From: Bryobacteraceae bacterium
GTDB lineage: Bacteria; Acidobacteriota; Terriglobia; Bryobacterales; Bryobacteraceae
Length of the DNA: 7,464 nucleotides
Direction of reading: 5' to 3'
Assembly: GCA_030044325.1 (NCBI GenBank)
Contig: JASHWA010000614.1
Span: forward strand, 1-7,464
In this document: in pieces, positions 5,931 to 7,464 of the stretch
Layout of the letters: each line of letters starts with the position of its first letter
How positions within the stretch are numbered: position 1 is the stretch's first letter
Made by a program: the position numbers and the translations under genes
The notes under the pieces: model-generated
The model's database searches: none
Seen by the model: the letters and a program-made list of their open reading frames with translations, nothing else
Told to the model about the DNA's origin: nothing

Positions 5931-7190
5931 TTATTCCGGCGCTCCCGAGGTCTGCGGCGCCTTGTGCGGATCCGTGACCACTACGGTGTAGTAGCCGATC
6001 ATCATCTCTTCCCACGTCTGCTCGCCCCAGTGGATTTCCTTGGTGGGATCGGGATTGTAGGGATTGTTCGGCGAATTGTCGTAGTACGCCGTCACTTCGA
6101 GCTTGGTCCCTTTGGGCAGATGAATCGGCTTGGCCGGGAAATAGGTGAGCTGCCAGTTGAAATCGTAGCGCGGCACGCTGAGGATGGTCTCGGTTTCGCC
6201 GCCCGGACGCGTGATGCGATATTCGAACGATTTCCCCCGCAGGTGCGCGTGCGGCATCATGCTGATCAGGTCGCAATCGTCTCTAATGATCGTGGACGCC
6301 TCGATTTTGTAGTTCGGATCGCCCGGCGGGATCGCGAAACGGAACTGGAGCGCCGTCGCGGTCACCACTTTTTCCGTCGGCGGCTCATTCGTGAAGATCA
6401 ATCCGATCTTGGTGCGGTCCGAAGTCGGCGTTCCGTTGGTGGTGTAGTGCAGTTGCAGAACCAGGTCGGAGCCGGCCTTGAGCAGCGTCGCGCGATGCGG
6501 CGTGGAGGGCGGCGCGAACGCCGCGCCGGGAACATAGCCGCCAATTCCGACCGCCCCTCCGCCTCCGATACCCCTGGGCGGGACGAAGATCACGCCGGGC
6601 TTCTGATCGGCGAACCATTTCGATCCCGGCTCGCGCACATAGGCGATCACGTGATGCATCGCCGAGCGCGCTTCCGGCCGCACTTCGATCTTGGTCACCC
6701 ACTTGTCCTCCGTAAGGCCGGTGGGGATAATCACGTATTGATAGTCGATGGTTCCGCGCGCCGGAACCTGGAAGGCGTTCGGCATCTGCAGCACCAGATC
6801 GGGCTTGCCGATATTCCACCCCTCCACGAACGTTCGCGGAGCCGGGGCGTCCTTGGGATCGCCTTCCTTCACCCCGCCGTCGATCCACGCGACAAGCGTG
6901 TCGATTTCGGACTGGCTGAGCGACCGGTCATTGGCGAAATGACCCACATTCGGATCGGCGAACCACGGCGGCATCTTCTTGGTCAGCACCGCCTGCCGGA
7001 TCGATTTCGCCCAGGGCCGCGTGTCCTTGTAAGTGAGCATCGAAAATGGCGCCGCTTCGCCCGGGCGATGGCAATCCTGGCAGCGTTTTTCAAGGATAGG
7101 CAGAACGTCCTTATTAAAGGTGACGTTGGTCGTGTCCGGCGCGGCAACGGCCGCCACGGCGCAGATCGAAAGCATCGCCCACAGGCGCAT
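5931..7190 (-). CDS. Exported cytochrome c fused to PHM-like copper monooxygenase domain
   Basis: A 419-residue periplasmic protein. Signal peptide: MRLWAMLSICAVAAVAA, cleavage near residue 16. A cytochrome c domain (about 22-112) has the heme motif CQDCH (C37, C40, H41), with M73 in KKMPPW as a likely axial ligand. The rest resembles the two-domain fold of copper type II, ascorbate-dependent monooxygenases (PHM/DBM). The expected copper ligands can be matched: H179/H180 in MHHVIAY and H248 in LQLHY for one copper, H314/H316 in MPHAHLRG and M396 or M397 in WEEMMIGYY for the other. Q246 matches the Gln before the third His in PHM. It may hydroxylate a small substrate, fed electrons through the heme, but the substrate is unknown. 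Fusions of this kind are, as I recall, frequent in Acidobacteriota and Planctomycetes. The ATG at 7190 has AGGAGG upstream. The frame is open without a stop to the window edge, but the extension has no signal-peptide character. The gene converges on the M48-like gene with a 35-bp gap. Confidence 0.88.
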   Translation of the reverse strand: MRLWAMLSICAVAAVAAPDTTNVTFNKDVLPILEKRCQDCHRPGEAAPFSMLTYKDTRPWAKSIRQAVLTKKMPPWFADPNVGHFANDRSLSQSEIDTLVAWIDGGVKEGDPKDAPAPRTFVEGWNIGKPDLVLQMPNAFQVPARGTIDYQYVIIPTGLTEDKWVTKIEVRPEARSAMHHVIAYVREPGSKWFADQKPGVIFVPPRGIGGGGAVGIGGYVPGAAFAPPSTPHRATLLKAGSDLVLQLHYTTNGTPTSDRTKIGLIFTNEPPTEKVVTATALQFRFAIPPGDPNYKIEASTIIRDDCDLISMMPHAHLRGKSFEYRITRPGGETETILSVPRYDFNWQLTYFPAKPIHLPKGTKLEVTAYYDNSPNNPYNPDPTKEIHWGEQTWEEMMIGYYTVVVTDPHKAPQTSGAPE

Positions 7191-7195
7191 GGAAA

Positions 7196-7201
7196 CCTCC
7201 T
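7196..7201 (-). promoter_or_regulatory. Ribosome binding site deciding the cytochrome c/copper protein start
   Basis: On the minus strand AGGAGG lies 5 bases before the ATG at 7190. This near-perfect site, plus the signal peptide that follows, outweighs the upstream in-frame ATG at 7313, which would add 41 residues. Confidence 0.88.
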
Positions 7202-7464
7202 GATATGAACTGTTTGTAGCATACTTTGGACGCGCCCGTAAAGCCGCTTGGGTTCGTTTCGCGATTTCCCGGCCCGGAGCCGCACCGGTTGACGTGCATA
7301 TAATCCACCGCATGGATGGACACGCGATCGCCTCTGGTTTCTGATCCTTACAATCTCGCGGGAGCGTCCACCGTGGGTTCGTTTGGTGATTCTTGAACCA
7401 GGAGCGGGTGGTCTTGGTCGTCCTCGCGACGTGACGGCGTTCACGCTGACGACGCGCGGCGGAG
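7202..7464. other. Upstream region and window end without a supported gene
   Basis: No gene can be called with confidence in these 263 bases. They must carry the promoter of the leftward cytochrome c/copper gene. A weak candidate on the minus strand is TTTACG (complement of 7237-7242) followed 18 bases on by TACAAA (complement of 7213-7218). On the plus strand a lone TATAAT occurs at 7299-7304 without a matching -35. A plus-strand frame is open from 7293 to the right edge (57 codons, including VRLVILEPGAGGLGRPRD), but it has no ATG and no ribosome-site-backed start. An ATG at 7316 opens a 26-codon frame that then stops. Base use here is less GC-rich at third positions than in the neighbouring genes, which fits noncoding DNA. 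Confidence 0.5.
7249..7407 (+). repeat. Pair of imperfect direct repeats, 125 bp apart
   Basis: TGGGTTCGTTT occurs at 7249-7259 and again at 7374-7384. Similarity continues after it: GATT and GGAGC recur at matching offsets. By hand, 24 of 34 positions agree between 7249-7282 and 7374-7407. The two copies may belong to a dispersed noncoding repeat family or to a regulator binding region. Two copies alone do not prove this. Confidence 0.4.

Noticed and set aside
5964..7208. 414-codon open frame on the plus strand
   Set aside because: It is antisense to the cytochrome c/copper protein, whose motifs and signal peptide are unmistakable. The translation is Arg-rich with no recognisable family.
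7289..7304. TTGACG and TATAAT as a sigma-70 promoter pair
   Set aside because: The two boxes are only 4 bases apart instead of about 17, so they cannot work together.
7379..7406. tRNA T-arm-like GGTTCAAG on the minus strand
   Set aside because: The flanking bases do not form the 5-bp T-stem, and no acceptor or anticodon stem is found nearby.

Overview
The window is GC-rich bacterial DNA with five largely or wholly visible genes, one gene cut by the left edge, and a right-hand end with no convincing gene. No RNA gene, insertion sequence or CRISPR array was recognised. The protein content suggests a Gram-negative of the Acidobacteriota, perhaps the Solibacter/Bryobacter side. The pointers are an exported cytochrome c fused to a PHM-like copper domain, a TonB protein with Gly-Phe repeats in its linker, and a LolA-like plus M48-like exported protein. 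This placement rests on recalled family resemblance, not on a search.

Layout, left to right. (1) Positions 1-218, minus strand: N-terminus of an APC-family amino acid/polyamine permease. (2) Positions 219-300: short divergent intergenic region with an AT-rich patch. (3) Positions 301-1560, plus strand: O-antigen ligase/polymerase-like membrane protein. (4) Positions 1595-3229, plus: fatty acid-CoA ligase with all core adenylation motifs, 34 bp behind gene 3 with its own strong ribosome binding site. (5) Positions 3230-3340: leader able to form a strong stem-loop just ahead of the next gene's ribosome binding site. (6) Positions 3341-4261, plus, GTG start: TonB-like protein carrying a four-unit, 20-residue repeat. 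(7) Positions 4270-5895, plus: exported protein with a LolA-like front half and an M48-peptidase-like back half whose HExxH motif reads DELSH. Its ribosome binding site overlaps the TonB stop codon, so the two are almost certainly co-transcribed. (8) Positions 5931-7190, minus, convergent with gene 7: exported cytochrome c/copper monooxygenase-like fusion. (9) Positions 7202-7464: upstream region of gene 8 and beyond, with a partial direct repeat and no supported gene.

How they may fit together: much of the window concerns the cell envelope. The permease is in the inner membrane, the ligase-like protein would attach or polymerise surface glycans, and TonB would energise outer-membrane transport. 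The LolA/M48-like protein would act in the periplasm, possibly with lipoproteins or outer-membrane proteins, and the heme/copper protein would be a periplasmic redox enzyme. The acyl-CoA ligase is cytoplasmic lipid metabolism. The most unusual unit is the TonB gene paired with the apparently degenerate metallopeptidase-like protein, preceded by a structured leader.
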